DNA of 63,483 nucleotides from an uncultured Porphyromonas sp. (lineage in GTDB: Bacteria > Bacteroidota > Bacteroidia > Bacteroidales > Porphyromonadaceae). The position numbers and the translations under genes were made by a program. The stretch lies in assembly GCA_900546675.1 (NCBI GenBank), contig URDQ01000001.1, positions 1-63,483 on the forward strand. Direction: 5' to 3'. Below, piece after piece: positions 52,411 to 60,787 of the stretch (position 1 is its first letter; every line of letters begins with the position of its first letter). The notes under the pieces are model-generated. The model was not told the DNA's origin and did not search any database. It saw nothing but the letters and a program-made list of their open reading frames with translations.

Positions 52411-53502
52411 CTACTTACTAGTCTCGATATGTGTGGTGAGCTGCTGGAGTGCTTTCTTGAGTGTGATGGGGAGAGCCAACCACTTGCTCTCATCGTGTAG
52501 CGGTACCCACGTACCACTGTCGGATAGCGGTAGGGTGCTACTATCGGAGAGTATGGTATAGTAGCAGTCTATGTAGAGCTGTCGGTGCGTGAGCCGATGC
52601 TTATAGCGTCTGAAGGGGTATAGCTGGCACTGCTCTAGCGCTGTAGGTAGCGCTGGAAGTGACTGCAGGAACAGCTCCTCTTGCGGAGCTACAGGCTGGT
52701 CATATAGTAGTGTGGGTTGGTAGAGCTTGGCCCATATGTCGCCCGTGGGGCGCTGGTAGAGTCTCGTCTGCCAGTGGTTTGCTCCCCCCTTGAGTACAAA
52801 GAGGTAGCCTAAGTGTCGTGGCTGGACGGAGAGCTTGAGCGCTTTACGTGGCAGACCTGCTCGCTCGGGGCTATCGGCTGAGGCGCACTCGCTACGGACT
52901 GGACAGCGACTACAGTCGCATAGCTGAGGGGTACAGATGAGTGCGCCTAGCTCGATCATCGCTTGGTTGTGTAGTCCTGGGTGCGGAGCCTTTTCGACCA
53001 GTTGTCTGGCTAGAGTGGTGTAGTACTTCTTTCCCTGGGTGGTGTCTATCGGCTCCTCAGAGGCGTAGAGCCGACTCAGTACGCGGAGTACGTTGCCATC
53101 GACGGCGGGGTATGGCTGATCGTAGGCAAAGGAGAGGATGGCTCCAGCTGTGTAGTCTCCAATACCAGGGAGGGCTCGCACTGTCCGATAGTCTGTCGGG
53201 AAGGTGCCTCCAAGCTCCTGAACGATGATCTGAGCCGCACGATGCAGATTGCGTGCACGACTATAGTAGCCCAGTCCCTCCCAGAGCTTGAGCACCTCGT
53301 CAAGCGGTGCTGCAGCGAGGTCTGAGACGGTGGGGTAGTGCTCGACAAATCGTAAGTAGTAGCTCGTTCCCTGATCTATCCGCGTCTGCTGTAGGATCAC
53401 CTCACTGAGCCATATACGATAGGGGTCGTGTATGTCTCGCCAGGGTAGCTTACGATGATTCTCTTGGTACCAGCTGTGTAGCTTATTGAGTAGCGTACTC
53501 AA
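52411..53502 (-). CDS. mutY: A/G-specific adenine glycosylase
   Basis: This repair enzyme removes adenine opposite 8-oxoguanine. The catalytic Glu is in SEVILQQTRIDQG, the catalytic Asp in VDGNVLRVLSRL, the helix-hairpin-helix in ALPGIGDYTAGAIL, and the iron-sulfur cluster ligands in a Cys-X6-Cys-X2-Cys-X5-Cys pattern. The C-terminal NUDIX-like domain that recognises 8-oxoguanine is present. No ATG fits the start; I propose the TTG at 53502, giving 363 aa, because it lies 14 bases after the pfkA stop. A start further upstream would overlap pfkA. Confidence 0.93.
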   Translation of the reverse strand: MSTLLNKLHSWYQENHRKLPWRDIHDPYRIWLSEVILQQTRIDQGTSYYLRFVEHYPTVSDLAAAPLDEVLKLWEGLGYYSRARNLHRAAQIIVQELGGTFPTDYRTVRALPGIGDYTAGAILSFAYDQPYPAVDGNVLRVLSRLYASEEPIDTTQGKKYYTTLARQLVEKAPHPGLHNQAMIELGALICTPQLCDCSRCPVRSECASADSPERAGLPRKALKLSVQPRHLGYLFVLKGGANHWQTRLYQRPTGDIWAKLYQPTLLYDQPVAPQEELFLQSLPALPTALEQCQLYPFRRYKHRLTHRQLYIDCYYTILSDSSTLPLSDSGTWVPLHDESKWLALPITLKKALQQLTTHIETSK

Positions 53503-53515
53503 ATGTGTTGCTTCT

Positions 53516-54499
53516 TTAGATAGAGAGCATATGTAGCAAGTCGATGAGGTCTGGGTCGATGCGTTTTTGCTTTTTCGTAGCCTTGACAAAAGGCACGTAG
53601 ACGATCTCATCGTTGTCGTAGCCGATCATCACATTGCGCTGCTCATCGAGGAGTGCCTGCACAGCAGCAGCCCCCATACGACTGCCCATAATGCGATCGG
53701 TAGCGCATGGTATACCACCTCTCTGTAGGTGCCCTAAGATGGTGACACGGATGTCAAACTTGGGGTAGCGACGCTTGAAGTCATCGGCGATGAAGAGTGT
53801 CTGCCCCTCGCGCTCGCCACTCTCGGTAACGAGGATGATACTGCTACTCTTGGTTTTGCGGAAGCCACTCTCGATCATTTTTTTGAGCGACTCGGTACTG
53901 GTTGGGTCTTCGGGGATGAGAGCTCCCTCTGAGCCGGTAGCGATAGCTCCATTGAGTGCTAGAAATCCAGACTCACGTCCCATCACCTCGACAAAGAAGA
54001 TGCGCTCATGGCTAGAGGCGGTGTCTCTTAGTTTGTCGACAGCATCCATAATGGTGTTGAGAGCTGTCGTATAGCCTATCGTGAGGTCGGTGCCTGCGAG
54101 GTCGTTGTCGATGGTAGCGGGGATACCAACGATGGGCAGGTTATGCTCATTAGCAAGGAGTCGTGCACCCGTTAGAGAGCCGTCACCACCGATGACGACG
54201 AGACCATCTATCTCATTCTCTTGGATAACTTGGTAGGCTCGAGTACGACCTTCGGGTGTCTCGAACTCATGGCTTCGTGCTGTCTTGAGGATAGTTCCTC
54301 CACGCTGTATGATGTTGCTTACGTTCTCGACGGTCAGCTCGATAATATTGTTTTCGATAAGACCTGTATAGCCCTTTATGATGCCACAGACGGAGATGCC
54401 ATGGTACAGAGAGGCTCTAGCGACGGCCCGTATAGCTGCATTCATGCCAGGGGCATCACCGCCCGATGTGAGTACGCCAATGCGTTTGATGCGATTCAT
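53516..54499 (-). CDS. pfkA: 6-phosphofructokinase (ATP type)
   Basis: This enzyme phosphorylates fructose 6-phosphate in glycolysis. GVLTSGGDAPGMNAAIRAVA, GGDGSLTGA, PATIDNDLAGTD and FVEVMGRESGFLA are the standard motifs. The residue after GGD is Gly, as in ATP-dependent enzymes; pyrophosphate enzymes have Asp there. The ATG at 54499 gives 327 aa; the 9 extra upstream codons match no family sequence. A glycolytic key enzyme suggests some sugar use, so strict lack of sugar metabolism is not implied. It lies 68 bases after radC in the same direction. Confidence 0.96.
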   Translation of the reverse strand: MNRIKRIGVLTSGGDAPGMNAAIRAVARASLYHGISVCGIIKGYTGLIENNIIELTVENVSNIIQRGGTILKTARSHEFETPEGRTRAYQVIQENEIDGLVVIGGDGSLTGARLLANEHNLPIVGIPATIDNDLAGTDLTIGYTTALNTIMDAVDKLRDTASSHERIFFVEVMGRESGFLALNGAIATGSEGALIPEDPTSTESLKKMIESGFRKTKSSSIILVTESGEREGQTLFIADDFKRRYPKFDIRVTILGHLQRGGIPCATDRIMGSRMGAAAVQALLDEQRNVMIGYDNDEIVYVPFVKATKKQKRIDPDLIDLLHMLSI

Positions 54500-54567
54500 A
54501 CTTGAGTGTGTTAGTTTAGATAGCAATCTACGTTACAAAGGTAGCACTTTTACCTCAAGTGTGGCGC

Positions 54568-55371
54568 TTAAAGCGATGCGAGCAAACCACTATCCGCAAA
54601 GCTCAGATAGTGCGACCGCTCGCCATCGGAGGTAATCGAAGCGTGATAACGACCGAGGATGAGGTGGTCGTTGAGACGTATGTTGCAGACAGAGGCTACT
54701 TGCTTGACCCGCTTGGTAAGATCTATGTCCTCTGCACTGGGCTGTAGGTGACCTGTGGGGTGATTGTGCGCTAAGATGATAGCTGAGGCGTAGAGGGTGA
54801 TAGCGGGAGCCAAGATGAGTCGCAGATCAGCGACAGCGTGGCTGACACCTCCTGAGGATACGAGTACCTCCTTGATGACCCGTCCCGAAGCGTCTAGATA
54901 AATGCACCTTAGCTCCTCATGATCTAAGCTCTCTAGATGACGCCTTAAAATGCGGTAAGCGTCTAAGCTACAAGTGATCGGAGTACGTTGAGGCGGTGGT
55001 GTGTCTCGTAGTCTGCGCCCCAGCTCGATGGCTGCAAGTATGGTGCAGGCGCGTGCATCGCCTAGTCCGGCAAATCGCTTTTTCTTTTCTCCAGGTATGC
55101 TTCCCGTGAGGTATGCATGGTCTACATCTAGGAGTCGCCCCAAATCGTTATCTAGACCTGTCATAAGCTTCTTAGCTAGGTCTAGAGCCGTGTCCTCTTC
55201 TGTGCCAGAGTTGATGAAGATAGCCAGCAACTCAGCATCTGAGAGGTTGCGAGCACCGAGTCTGAGGAGCTTCTCGCGAGGACGATCCTCCTCGCTCCAC
55301 TGCTTGATGGTGTTTTTGGTAGAGCTTTTGGACAATGGCTTAGCTGGCTGAAGGGGGGTGTCTGCTTTCAT
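54568..55371 (-). CDS. radC: RadC-family JAB-domain protein
   Basis: This 267 aa protein has the JAMM metal motif HNHPTG with a downstream Asp, and an N-terminal UPF0758 helix-hairpin-helix region (LLRLGARNLSDAELLAIFIN). The name radC is historical; its role in repair is doubted. The annotated frame begins at a TTG inside the miaA stop, but an ATG lies 3 bases later (55371), so I use that. miaA ends at 55375, so the genes abut. Confidence 0.94.
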   Translation of the reverse strand: MKADTPLQPAKPLSKSSTKNTIKQWSEEDRPREKLLRLGARNLSDAELLAIFINSGTEEDTALDLAKKLMTGLDNDLGRLLDVDHAYLTGSIPGEKKKRFAGLGDARACTILAAIELGRRLRDTPPPQRTPITCSLDAYRILRRHLESLDHEELRCIYLDASGRVIKEVLVSSGGVSHAVADLRLILAPAITLYASAIILAHNHPTGHLQPSAEDIDLTKRVKQVASVCNIRLNDHLILGRYHASITSDGERSHYLSFADSGLLASL

Positions 55372-55374
55372 CAA

Positions 55375-56346
55375 TTAGTCTGTAGAGAGCTGGTGGGTGA
55401 ATAAGTCTTGCTGGATACGCTCTAAAAGGGGTTCCCAAGGGGTGGAGAGATCGAGTGGAGCGAACTCGGGATGGCGTCGCTGCCAGGTGAGTTGCTTGCG
55501 GGCAAAGTGCCGACTATTGCGCTGTATGAGACGTACAGCTTCTGTCAGATCGTACTGGGTATCGAAGTGTGCAAAGAGTTCTTTGTATCCTACCGTATTG
55601 AGCGCATTGAGCTGTCGATGAGGGTAGAGTGCTTTGGCTTCTTCGACCAAACCTTCCTCGATCATCATCTCCACGCGCTGGTCGATCCGATCATACAGCT
55701 CCTCACGGGGACGTGTCAGGGCGTAGGTGAGCAGACGGAAGGGACGCTCGGTCTCTGTGCCTGAGTGGTAAGAGGAGAGTGGCGCTCCACTACTGAGGTA
55801 CACCTCTAGTGCATGCATCACACGACGATGGTTGCAGTGGTCTACCTTATGATAGTATAGCGGATCGACGAGCTGTAGCTCAGCGAGGATGCCTGCTAAC
55901 CCCTCTCTTTGATAACGCTCGTGAAGCTGCGCTCGTACCTCTAGGTCAACGGGGGGGATGTCGTCTATACCACTACAGACAGCATCAATGTAGAGCATAG
56001 AACCACCGCAAAGGATGACGACGGACTGATCTCGAAAGAGTCGCTCTAGAAACTCCATTACCTCTAGCTCATAGCGCCCAGCACTATACTGCTCGGTGAT
56101 CTTATGGGTCGCGATGAAGTAATGTGGAGCTAGTCGCTGCTCCTCTTCCGTTGGGGTGGCTGTGCCGATCGGCATACCACGATATATCTGCCGAGAGTCT
56201 GCCGAGAGGATAGGTAGGGGATTAGAGTCGGAGCCTAGATGACGCGCCAGTGCTATAGCAAAGGAGGTCTTCCCTACACCTGTAGCTCCTGTGAGTACGA
56301 TCAGTGTAGGGGAAACCTCCTTTAGTTTGCTAGTGCAGCAGCTCAT
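55375..56346 (-). CDS. miaA: tRNA dimethylallyltransferase
   Basis: This enzyme adds dimethylallyl to A37 of tRNAs reading U-starting codons. The P-loop is TGATGVGKTSFAIALA near residue 19, with DSRQIYRGMPIGTATPTEEE downstream as the MiaA signature, and RRVMHALEVY and NTVGYKELF further on. At 323 aa the length is normal. miaB, the next step in the modification, is not in the window. Confidence 0.95.
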   Translation of the reverse strand: MSCCTSKLKEVSPTLIVLTGATGVGKTSFAIALARHLGSDSNPLPILSADSRQIYRGMPIGTATPTEEEQRLAPHYFIATHKITEQYSAGRYELEVMEFLERLFRDQSVVILCGGSMLYIDAVCSGIDDIPPVDLEVRAQLHERYQREGLAGILAELQLVDPLYYHKVDHCNHRRVMHALEVYLSSGAPLSSYHSGTETERPFRLLTYALTRPREELYDRIDQRVEMMIEEGLVEEAKALYPHRQLNALNTVGYKELFAHFDTQYDLTEAVRLIQRNSRHFARKQLTWQRRHPEFAPLDLSTPWEPLLERIQQDLFTHQLSTD

Positions 56347-56365
56347 CGGAGAGGATAGCTAACCT

Positions 56366-56911
56366 TTACTCTTCATCTACGATGCTAAAGCTGTCACTGG
56401 AGAGTTCGTCAGCGTTAAAGAGCTCCTCATCGAAGGCTTCGTCCATCATACCTAGTGGAGTGTCGATAGAGAGTATGTCACCGTCCAAACCTCCGACAAA
56501 CTCATCGGGATTAGTCTGTCGGGGCTTTTTGCCCTCTAGAGAGATGATCTGGGGACTAGACAGCGAGCCACTGTGTATCTTGACCAGCTGAAGGCGTAGA
56601 TAGCGATCCTCAAAGAAGTCATAGAGATAACGCATCCGAGCACCTGTATCGTCGAGTAGATCCTCTAGACGTGTCTTTTCGATCTCATATTGATTGCCAG
56701 CATCGCTCTCGAAGAAGTCGCTGTGGGCTACTTGGCCTACATTTTGCCAGCGATCATCGCAGATGTAAAACATACCAATCGATGCTGGATCAAAGTCTAG
56801 CGTGTCGATCAGCAAATCCATAAGCTGAGCAAAAGTGGCATCAGCTTGTATCTCAAAGTCTAGAGAGAAGGTCACCTCCCTCTCGGAGCTTACGTGATAG
56901 TGATGTATCAT
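56366..56911 (-). CDS. pRiA4b ORF-3-like protein, 181 aa
   Basis: The N-terminal 120 residues follow the pRiA4b ORF-3-like family: FSLDFEIQADATFAQLMDLLIDTLDFD, FYICDDRW and LEDLLDDTGARMRYLYDFFEDRYLRLQLV. Database names that mention transposon passengers derive from other members; there is no transposase or inverted terminal repeat here, so I regard it as an ordinary chromosomal gene. The C-terminal 60 residues are acidic. It lies between folE (42 bases away) and miaA (19 bases away). Function unknown. Confidence 0.83.
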   Translation of the reverse strand: MIHHYHVSSEREVTFSLDFEIQADATFAQLMDLLIDTLDFDPASIGMFYICDDRWQNVGQVAHSDFFESDAGNQYEIEKTRLEDLLDDTGARMRYLYDFFEDRYLRLQLVKIHSGSLSSPQIISLEGKKPRQTNPDEFVGGLDGDILSIDTPLGMMDEAFDEELFNADELSSDSFSIVDEE

Positions 56912-56953
56912 AAAAGGAATCTCGTGCCGTGTGACTAAAATGACTATGCCAAA

Positions 56954-57577
56954 CTAACCTCTACGTACTAGGTTGAAAAACTCTTCGCGAGTCTTCGACT
57001 CTTTGAAAGCTCCCGTGAAGTCGCTCGTCGTGGTGAGCGAGTTTTGCTTTTGAACCCCACGCATCTGCATACACATATGCTGAGCTTCGATGACGACGAT
57101 GACACCTAGTGGTGAGAGTGCCTGCTGAATGCAGTCTTTGATCTGTGTGGTCAGTCGCTCCTGCACCTGCAGGCGACGGGCGAAGACCTCGACGATACGA
57201 GGTATCTTGCTTAGTCCCGTGATGTACTTGTTGGGGATGTAGCCCACATGCACCTTACCAAAGAAAGGTAGCATATGATGCTCGCAGAGGGAGTAAAAGT
57301 CTATATCCCGCACGATGACCATCTGCTGGTAATCCTCTCTAAATGTGGCTGCACGTAGGATCGCTAAGGGATCTTCCTGATAGCCCTTGGTGAGGAAGTG
57401 AAAGGCCTTCGACACTCGCTCGGGAGTCTTGAGTAGCCCTTCACGAGTTGGGTCTTCGCCTAGCTCTGTGATGAGTGCCTTGACGTGCTCTTTCATCCTC
57501 TCTAGCTGTGCTTCAGGGAGAAAGTCGTTGACCTCGTAGTTTTGATTGGTATGTAGTTTCTGCTGGGACTCTTCCAT
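56954..57577 (-). CDS. folE: GTP cyclohydrolase I
   Basis: This enzyme converts GTP to dihydroneopterin triphosphate, the first step of folate synthesis. The zinc ligands are in SLCEHHMLPF (Cys, His) and MCMQMRGV (Cys); QERLTTQI, YIPNKYITGLSKIPR and EAQHMCMQMRGV are family motifs. At 207 aa the length is typical. It lies in the run tpiA-SPOR-folE, an order I recall as common in Bacteroidetes. Confidence 0.96.
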   Translation of the reverse strand: MEESQQKLHTNQNYEVNDFLPEAQLERMKEHVKALITELGEDPTREGLLKTPERVSKAFHFLTKGYQEDPLAILRAATFREDYQQMVIVRDIDFYSLCEHHMLPFFGKVHVGYIPNKYITGLSKIPRIVEVFARRLQVQERLTTQIKDCIQQALSPLGVIVVIEAQHMCMQMRGVQKQNSLTTTSDFTGAFKESKTREEFFNLVRRG

Positions 57578-57644
57578 GTATGTAAGATGGGTTTCAAAAA
57601 AGGAGTGTTGATGATAAGTCTATGGAAACTGTCACGAGAGGTTT

Positions 57645-58115
57645 TTAGCGCACACGTACTTTCTCCCGCACGATGTACGCTTCTCGCATTAGTCGTGGGT
57701 GAGAGGTGCGCAGGGCGTTGAGCTGTTGCTGAGCTTCTTGACGTGACGTGTAGTCGCCAACGGATAGTCGCCAAAAGGGTGCGCTATAAGTGACATAAGA
57801 AGAGAGTTCAGGCGCTGCTCTCCTTAGCTGACCAGCTAAGCGATAGGCCTCCTGTTTGGCTCCGCGCATATTGCTTGTGTAGACCTGTATGCGATACCCT
57901 GTGATGATACTCCCTGGGGTGTGAAAGGTCTTGCCTACGAGAGCGCGTAGCCAGTTGGGCTGGGTGATTGTTACCTGGCCTCCACTGGTTTGTGTCGTTA
58001 TTTGGGCAAAGATGTTCTGCCCTTGAGTGCGCTCCTGCGCTACAAGCGAGCCTGAGAGTAGGGTCACACTCAAGAGTAGGACGAGCAAATGCCTGATGGG
58101 CGCTAGAAGCCTCAT
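57645..58115 (-). CDS. Exported SPOR-domain protein, 156 aa
   Basis: A signal peptide (LLVLLLSVTLLSGSLVAQ) precedes a SPOR domain at about residues 70-150: GYRIQVYTSNMRGAKQEA, then a helical region and WRLSVGDYTSRQEAQQQLNAL. SPOR domains bind denuded peptidoglycan at division sites. The spacer between signal peptide and domain is short. Its ATG overlaps the tpiA stop by 4 bases, so translation is coupled. Confidence 0.9.
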   Translation of the reverse strand: MRLLAPIRHLLVLLLSVTLLSGSLVAQERTQGQNIFAQITTQTSGGQVTITQPNWLRALVGKTFHTPGSIITGYRIQVYTSNMRGAKQEAYRLAGQLRRAAPELSSYVTYSAPFWRLSVGDYTSRQEAQQQLNALRTSHPRLMREAYIVREKVRVR

Positions 58116-58876
58116 TTGTTTGCTGTGATAATGGGTAAGAATGTATCAGCCTTGAGGGCAGCTCCTCCGATGAGTCCGCCATCGACATCGGACTGTGAGA
58201 AGAGCGCCTCAGCGTTTGAAGCCTTACAACTACCTCCGTAGAGGATAGTGGTGAGGTCTGCGAGCTTCTTGTCAAAGAGCGATGCCACCGTCTGGCGGAT
58301 GTGCTGGTGCATCTCTTGCGCTTGCTCTGGTGTTGCCGTCAAGCCTGTGCCGATAGCCCATACAGGCTCGTAAGCGATGACTATCTGCTCCATCTGCTCG
58401 TGTGAGAGATGTCCTAAGGAACCACGTAGCTGCTCATCGACTACCTCGAAGTAGCGATTGCCCTCACGCTCAGCTTGCTGCTCACCAACGCAGAAGATGA
58501 CCTTCAGCCCATGAGCGAGAGCCTGATCGATCTTCTGAGCTAATAGCTCGGCACTCTCTTTGTGATAAGCACGACGCTCACTGTGACCGATGATGACGTA
58601 GGTGCAGCCACAAGAGCGTATCATCTCTGCAGATACCTCACCCGTGTAAGCTCCAGCATCGTGTGCCGAGCAGTCCTGTGCAGCATACTCGATGTTGCTC
58701 CCAGCGAGTAGCCCCTTCATCGCTCCCAAATGAATGTAGGGCGGAGCTAGGATCACCTTACAGGGATTGCTGAGCTTTGCCATCTGCTCTTTGATGTCAG
58801 TGATGAGCTGGAGCCCTGAGTCGAGGGTCATGTTCATCTTCCAGTTTCCAGCTACGATGAGTGTTCTCTTGTCCAT
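58112..58876 (-). CDS. tpiA: Triosephosphate isomerase
   Basis: This cytoplasmic enzyme interconverts the triose phosphates of glycolysis. GNWKMN, VIIGHSERRAYH with the catalytic His, AYEPVWAIGTG with the catalytic Glu, and YGGSC are all present. At 254 aa the length is standard. It is embedded in the DUF1599-DoxX-tpiA-SPOR-folE run, 15 bases from its upstream neighbour. Confidence 0.97.
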   Translation of the reverse strand: MDKRTLIVAGNWKMNMTLDSGLQLITDIKEQMAKLSNPCKVILAPPYIHLGAMKGLLAGSNIEYAAQDCSAHDAGAYTGEVSAEMIRSCGCTYVIIGHSERRAYHKESAELLAQKIDQALAHGLKVIFCVGEQQAEREGNRYFEVVDEQLRGSLGHLSHEQMEQIVIAYEPVWAIGTGLTATPEQAQEMHQHIRQTVASLFDKKLADLTTILYGGSCKASNAEALFSQSDVDGGLIGGAALKADTFLPIITANK

Positions 58877-58890
58877 AATATGTGTATTGA

Positions 58891-60192
58891 TTATTTAGTC
58901 TTGATTTGATACTCGGAGTATTTAGCTTTGTCCTCCCACTGGATTCTTTGGATCAGCATAACAAGGCAAAAGACAATCCAAGTAGCGAGGAGTACCCATC
59001 GCTCTATGTGTAGTCCAGCGTGGGGTGCTTGTCGTAGTACGGAGGAGAGCTTTTCGTAATCCTTGTCTGTATACTCGTCAGGCAAGTCTCGAGCCGCTCT
59101 CTTGTCTAGGATGACTCCGTCAGATATAAGCATAACAGAGGGCTGAGCCCGTGCCATAGTCTTGATGGTTGTACCATCGCAAAAGTAAAGTGGGTAGGCG
59201 GCGGCTGTCTTATTGCGCCAGCGTCCGCGCTCTTCGGGTGTACTGCCAGAGATGCCGTACATAGCAATGCCGATAGACTCAGCCCACTCATAGAGTGCGT
59301 TGAGCTTGCGTCCTACCTGTATGGGAGTCGTCTCCCAGTTTGGCGTGATAACCCATATCTGCGGACTCTCATTGAGTAGCATCGTCTGGGTCACCTCTCG
59401 CTCTGTAGCTTGCTGAGAGCTGCCGCCTGCATAGATCGCAAAGTCCATAACGGGAGGTTTGTAGCCCTCCTTGATGACTCGCTCTTGGCGGTCAATGTAA
59501 GTCCATGTAGAGTCGGGGAGATCCTCCATATTGAACGTCTCCCGCAGTCCATTCTTCTCATAGATAAATAGGTACTCGACCTCCTCTTGAGGAGCGTTCT
59601 CAGGGATCATTGTTAGTTCTCGTAGCGAGGCTCCGATCTTGTATGGGCGAAAGTCTATTAGTGGCAGATGCCTTAGATTGCCTCCCACGAAAATGCCCCA
59701 GCCTAAGAGGAGTAAGGCCTCTGCCACAAATGCTGTTGTGCCTCGTAAAGGACGACTTGCTCTGCGATAGGTCAGGAGGTAAACTACCGTGATCGCCATA
59801 AAGAAGACGTTCTTACCAAAGGTCTGCCAATTGGTGAGCTTGAGCGCATCACCAAAGCACCCGCAATCGCTGATAGGGTTAAAGATCGCCAGGTAGAGCG
59901 TCAAGAGCGTCATTACGCCCATAAAGATGGTAGTAGCCCATGCTGTAATCCTCCTCCATAGTCCCATTAAGAGAAGCCCCCCAAGAAGAAACTCAAAGGA
60001 GCAGAGTGCGACCGAAAGGGCTGGAGCCATAGCCCTCAAGCTCCCCAGCCCCATCACTCTAAGGTACTCCTCTATCTTGATAGCACCTCCCATAGGGTCT
60101 ACCCCCTTGACAAATCCCGAGAAGAGTAGCAGAGCCACTAGTATGATGCGGGAGAGTTCGGATAGGATATATTGGGCTCGTTGACGGCTCAT
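58891..60192 (-). CDS. DoxX-like (BT_3928 family) inner-membrane protein
   Basis: This 433 aa membrane protein has a DoxX/MauE-like N-terminal part with four hydrophobic helices (residues about 12-30, 50-75, 85-105, 115-140), then one further helix near 155-170, a long extra-cytoplasmic domain, and a final helix near 400-418. Cys pairs occur in DCGCFGDALK within the helical part, as in MauE-type redox partners. I recall this gene beside tpiA in Bacteroides. Thioredoxin-like features of the C-terminal domain are plausible but unproven. Confidence 0.8.
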   Translation of the reverse strand: MSRQRAQYILSELSRIILVALLLFSGFVKGVDPMGGAIKIEEYLRVMGLGSLRAMAPALSVALCSFEFLLGGLLLMGLWRRITAWATTIFMGVMTLLTLYLAIFNPISDCGCFGDALKLTNWQTFGKNVFFMAITVVYLLTYRRASRPLRGTTAFVAEALLLLGWGIFVGGNLRHLPLIDFRPYKIGASLRELTMIPENAPQEEVEYLFIYEKNGLRETFNMEDLPDSTWTYIDRQERVIKEGYKPPVMDFAIYAGGSSQQATEREVTQTMLLNESPQIWVITPNWETTPIQVGRKLNALYEWAESIGIAMYGISGSTPEERGRWRNKTAAAYPLYFCDGTTIKTMARAQPSVMLISDGVILDKRAARDLPDEYTDKDYEKLSSVLRQAPHAGLHIERWVLLATWIVFCLVMLIQRIQWEDKAKYSEYQIKTK

Positions 60193-60216
60193 AGGTTTAT
60201 CTATAAATGGAGTACA

Positions 60217-60759
60217 CTATACCTTGTCAAAGCGTAACTTAATCAGTGCAAAGATAGCATAGTTTATCATATCCTGGTAGTTAGCCGCTATGCCTTCGCT
60301 CACGAGGGTCTTACCAGCGAGGTCTTCGATCTCCTTGGTGCGGAAGATCTTCGTCAGTATGATGTCAGTTATCGAGCTAATGCGCATCTTGCGCCAAGCC
60401 TCGTCGTAGTCGTGGTTCTTATCGACCATCAGCTGGTAAGTCTCTTCGATGAGCTGATCGTATAGTTCGAGCGCCTCTTCGGACGATAGGTCGGGCTTGT
60501 CGCTCGGTATGCGCTCTAGCTGTATGAGACCGATGATACCATAGTTGACGATGCCGATATATTCGTTGTCTACATCTTCATCGACACGCTGCTCCGCCTT
60601 GGTCTCTAGGGATCGTATGCGTAGTGCCTTGATCATGATCTGATCTGTGAGTGAGGAGGGGCGTAGTATACGCCACGAAGCTCCATAGTCGTGTAGCTTT
60701 TTGGCAAAAAGCGCCCTACACTCTGCGACCACCTCCTGGTACTGCTGCTCTGTATTCAT
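60217..60759 (-). CDS. DUF1599 protein with internal duplication, 180 aa
   Basis: Two copies of a roughly 75-residue module are visible. The first has KLHDYGASWRILRPSSLTDQIMIKALRIRSLE and the second NHDYDEAWRKMRISSITDIILTKIFRTKEIEDL, each followed by a Tyr/Ile-rich helix (NYGIIGLIQL, NYAIFALIKL). The repeated DY-x3-WR-x-hydrophobic plan is typical of DUF1599, which has been discussed as a nucleotide-modification associated domain. No signal peptide. It lies 28 bases from lon. Activity unknown. Confidence 0.87.
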   Translation of the reverse strand: MNTEQQYQEVVAECRALFAKKLHDYGASWRILRPSSLTDQIMIKALRIRSLETKAEQRVDEDVDNEYIGIVNYGIIGLIQLERIPSDKPDLSSEEALELYDQLIEETYQLMVDKNHDYDEAWRKMRISSITDIILTKIFRTKEIEDLAGKTLVSEGIAANYQDMINYAIFALIKLRFDKV

Positions 60760-60787
60760 AGACTTTAAAGCTCTAGGGTGGAGGGGC

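Noticed and set aside
56366..56911. Transposon passenger gene, as the family name suggests
   Set aside because: No transposase, inverted ends or target duplication surround it. It is spaced like an ordinary operon gene.
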